From Thuidium tamariscinum (Eukaryota > Streptophyta > Bryopsida > Hypnales > Thuidiaceae), in the NCBI GenBank assembly GCA_947034885.2, contig OX344751.2, positions 9,486,001 to 9,550,000 on the forward strand: a stretch of DNA of 64,000 nt, written 5' to 3'. The position numbers were made by a program, and so were the translations under genes. Under the pieces are notes generated by a model. The model did no database searches. It was not told where the DNA came from and saw only the letters and a program-made list of their open reading frames with translations. Shown piece after piece: positions 60,923 through 64,000 of this stretch (position 1 is its first letter; the number at the start of each line of letters is the position of its first letter).

Positions 60923-63900
60923 ATAGGAGATAATCTTGTACTTTGCCTTTGGGACATCTAAAACCCTCCCCCAAACTTACATTACCTTAGAAAGATGTTG
61001 CAAACACTAAGAGAATATTTTCATTGGCCAACAATTAGAGGGAAGATTGGAAGCTCCCTTGACTCTTTGGATGGGTCTAAACCTTTTATTTGATTTCTAT
61101 TGTACTCGCTCTTTTGTCCCAAGTTCACTAGAAATCACCATGACACTCTAGATTTATTTGAAATCACCATACTTGGTTATACTTTTGAACCTAAAAAACT
61201 ATCAAATGTTAGAAATCATTGTATGTAGACATACCTTTGACTACAGGAAATCACTAATGTAGGATATATGACTATAAGAAAACCAAATTTTTGGTGTTGT
61301 TTCCTGACTAATGTATCATGTTGTTTGAAATTTCAATGCATTAGATAGTGAACAACTATTGGAATGTGAATTTTATGTGATGTTGCAAAAACCATGTATG
61401 GCTAAATTAGAGAACGAGAAGATGTCATCATAGATAGATATGTTTTTTATGATATTTTGAAAAATAAGCTCATGTTTTTTTGTGACATCCTAAAAAACAG
61501 AGATTGGCATATCAGCAAAAAACCAATTTTGATTGTAGCTAAATTGGAAAATATCACTACGGTCTATGATAAAATGTTGGCCATATGTAAAAAATTTAGG
61601 AAAAGGGCATCCATGTGGCATATTTTGCAAAAAAAAGGAAAATGGATGGATGTGTTTTATAGATGAAAAGATATGATATACATAAAAGTAGGGTGGTATG
61701 AAGAAGAACAATCCATATGGAATATACAAAGCAAGAATTGAGTTCAATGTAAAATGTTTGAAACAACATGATCCAGATGTTTGAAACAATGTCAACATGT
61801 ACAATGATCAAGATGCCATATTCTGATTATTCCATATCTTTTGTTTCACCATAGATTGAGAATGGATATAAATATGTCTTCTCTACCTTTCAGTTTCACT
61901 AGCTTTTAATGAATTAATTCCTTCATTTTGCCATCAAAAATTGTCTTGATGGTAGATGGTAAGTTTCCTTTCATTTTTGTTGAACTCAAAAATTTAAAAA
62001 AAAATTCTATCCTTCAATTTATTTTAAGTAATAATTTTTTGTTGGTTTTGCCTTGTAGATAGGGTATGTTCAAATCAATGTCTCAGAAAACATCTATTTT
62101 GACATTTGAAAAAGCAACTTCAAAATTTTCAAATAGTATAAAAGTATGCTAATAAGGCATTCCATGTCATTACTATTGATATCCACATCACTTTTCTTGC
62201 CACCATGTCAAGTACCATGTCATAAACATGCTGGATGACAAAAAATTACATAGTGCTTACATAGCATCCATGTGTCATATTTTGGGGAGTTTGGGAGACG
62301 ATGTTTTTGTGATATTAGAAAAAGAAAACAAGCTATAAATTCGACATGTTTTTTGTTTTGCTTTAATCACATTTTATGCCTATCTATTATAACAAATTTT
62401 AGGAGACATCAATGGTGATACCTTATGTGTCAAAATAAATGCCTTGAATTGTTTTTCTAAACATTAAAAACAAACAAACTATCTTATTGTATTCCAATAC
62501 AAGAGCCAAATTTCAAGGAAATGTAGTTCAAACTCTATCATTTTACTAATATTAAGAACATATAGCTTTGTACCCCCATTTTTTGAAACTAGGCACAATA
62601 GAATGGTTATATGGAACTTGAAAAAAGGCCATGATTGGGGCTTTAGTTTAAATTGGTATTCTTTGTAGTTCTTTAGTTGTTCCATATGTTATTTTTTTCC
62701 AAGGCTTTAACCTTGGCATTTTGCTCTTTATATATGGTCTTCTTGGAATAAATTTCACATTTCAAATAAAAATGCTTCAAATAAATACTCTCGGCCCCCT
62801 ACTTTGTGTTTGAGTAAATTTTGGGCTAAAGGCTGGAGGGTGTATTCATTGCAAACATGGCATGTGAAAATTGGTGCCATTGAGCATGGAGTGAGATTCC
62901 AATAAAGTAGTGACATAGGACTTAAGAGTTGTTCTTATTTGAACATGATGGCACCATCTATGAAGGGAGCCTATTAAGTATTTTAAATTGTCATGTCAAA
63001 TTGTTTTTTTCCTTAGTTTTTCTTTTTAATGACTATGATATTACAAACATTATTTTTGTTGTAGAATAAACTATGATAACAATGTTTTTTTGGTGTTTTT
63101 TCTTCCACTTACAATCCTCTCAATATACCTTGTTGACAAGACTAAATTCTCAAAATCCATAAAAACTAGATTCCTAATGAATATAAAGTCAACAACACCA
63201 AAGTAGTTGTTAGAATACATTCATTAATTGAATTATAGATGTTGAGAAATGTCTATTGCAATTTTTTTCTTAAAAAATTGGTTTAAGAAAAAATTAAATC
63301 TTGTGTAAAATCTAAATCACAAGATATATAAAAAGAAGTAAACAAAATTAAAATTAAAAATAAAAATAAAGCTAGACTAAAGTGAAAGCATTGTTCAAAA
63401 AAGTCAAATTAAAAGCTACTTGTAATATCAATCAAACCAAACCAAATTTGAAAGTAGATCAAAATTAAGACAATGAAAAAATTTAATCCAAATTAAATAT
63501 ATATTATACCAATTAGGTTGTTTAATTTTTTAATTTATTTGATATGTTGAGATTTTAAAAACAAATAATATTTTGGCATTGCTTTTGGTAACATTAGAAA
63601 GCCCTTTGAAATAAAAGGCACAAGGACTTTGTTTTGTGGCATTTAGACCTACGGTGTGGAAGTTTTTGAATTTCAAAGTTTTTAGGAACAAACATTTTAA
63701 TTAAATTATACCTTAAAAAGTAATTTTCACATTGTATGCCTATATGCCACAATCTTAAGCCTTTGCATTCCTTCAAACATAAAAGATATTGAATTTCAAA
63801 GTTCTTACAAATTACAATTCAAAGAAATGATTTTTACTTTTATTTGGATTGTGGCAAAGGTACAAGGTACACTAGAGAAGTCTCAAATCAAAATTAAAAA

Positions 63901-64000
63901 ATAGAAGCTAATTGAAAGTCAAATAGAAGTAAAATCTACATACAAGTAAGATTTGTTTTAAAAAATAAAAACTAAATCAACATTAAAGCTAAATGAAAAC
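60923..64000. other. AT-rich region, no gene seen
   Basis: Long A/T-rich DNA with frames of about 100 codons or fewer on both strands (61457-61804, 62479-62685, 63594-63776) and no domains. No transposon end or RNA gene is recognised. Confidence 0.5.

Overview
The window looks like nuclear DNA of a streptophyte plant, probably a non-seed plant such as a bryophyte, though I cannot name the species. The grounds are spliced genes with GT-AG introns, AT-rich intergenic DNA, a short run of the plant telomere motif TTTAGGG, and DNA transposons typical of plants (hAT, pogo/Tc1-mariner and short non-autonomous elements). There are no bacterial operons, CRISPR arrays or rRNA genes.

The central object is a very large hAT transposon at 5945-22094 (16,150 bp). 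Both ends carry CAGGGTTG and the element is flanked by a perfect 8-bp duplication, CCTTGAGC. It encodes a hAT transposase (minus strand, 21430-19466, with an in-frame acidic/basic tail to 18296) and two cargo genes: a coiled-coil/RING-H2 protein (minus, 10608-8203) and a protein-kinase-fold protein (plus, about 15.1-16.76 kb). All three transcription units share one promoter plan: a GC-rich array of GGACGGCC-like motifs, then a TATA box, then the gene. The same array fills both ends of the element, so it is a good candidate for transposase binding and shared control. The transposase and RING frames carry five in-frame TAG/TGA codons, all consistent with C-to-T decay. A nested 930-bp TTAA-flanked element sits between the kinase and transposase genes.

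The hAT element inserted into an older pogo-like (DDE_1) transposase gene. Its N-terminal half lies at 22103-23370 and its C-terminal half at 4260-5936, both on the minus strand. The C-terminal half was also hit by a 290-bp inverted-repeat element. A second pogo-family remnant without DNA-binding or DDE core lies at 49321-50502.

The right half holds the likely host genes. A tandem segmental duplication (about 24.86-35.2 kb and 36.64-44.54 kb) carries two copies of a spliced gene for a two-domain protein: an N-terminal 2-oxoglutarate/Fe(II) dioxygenase and a long C-terminal region I do not recognise. Copy A contains a roughly 740-bp transposon that is absent from the matching site in copy B. 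Next to copy B, on the minus strand at 44631-47629, is a multi-exon gene for a probable secretory/membrane protein whose exon phases join cleanly.

The rest (50.5-64 kb, and most of 1-4.2 kb) is AT-rich and repeat-filled: two more TTAA-flanked elements, a fold-back element, a tRNA-like SINE remnant, an inverted pair of about 350-bp repeats, an (AT)n microsatellite and simple repeats. I see no convincing gene there.
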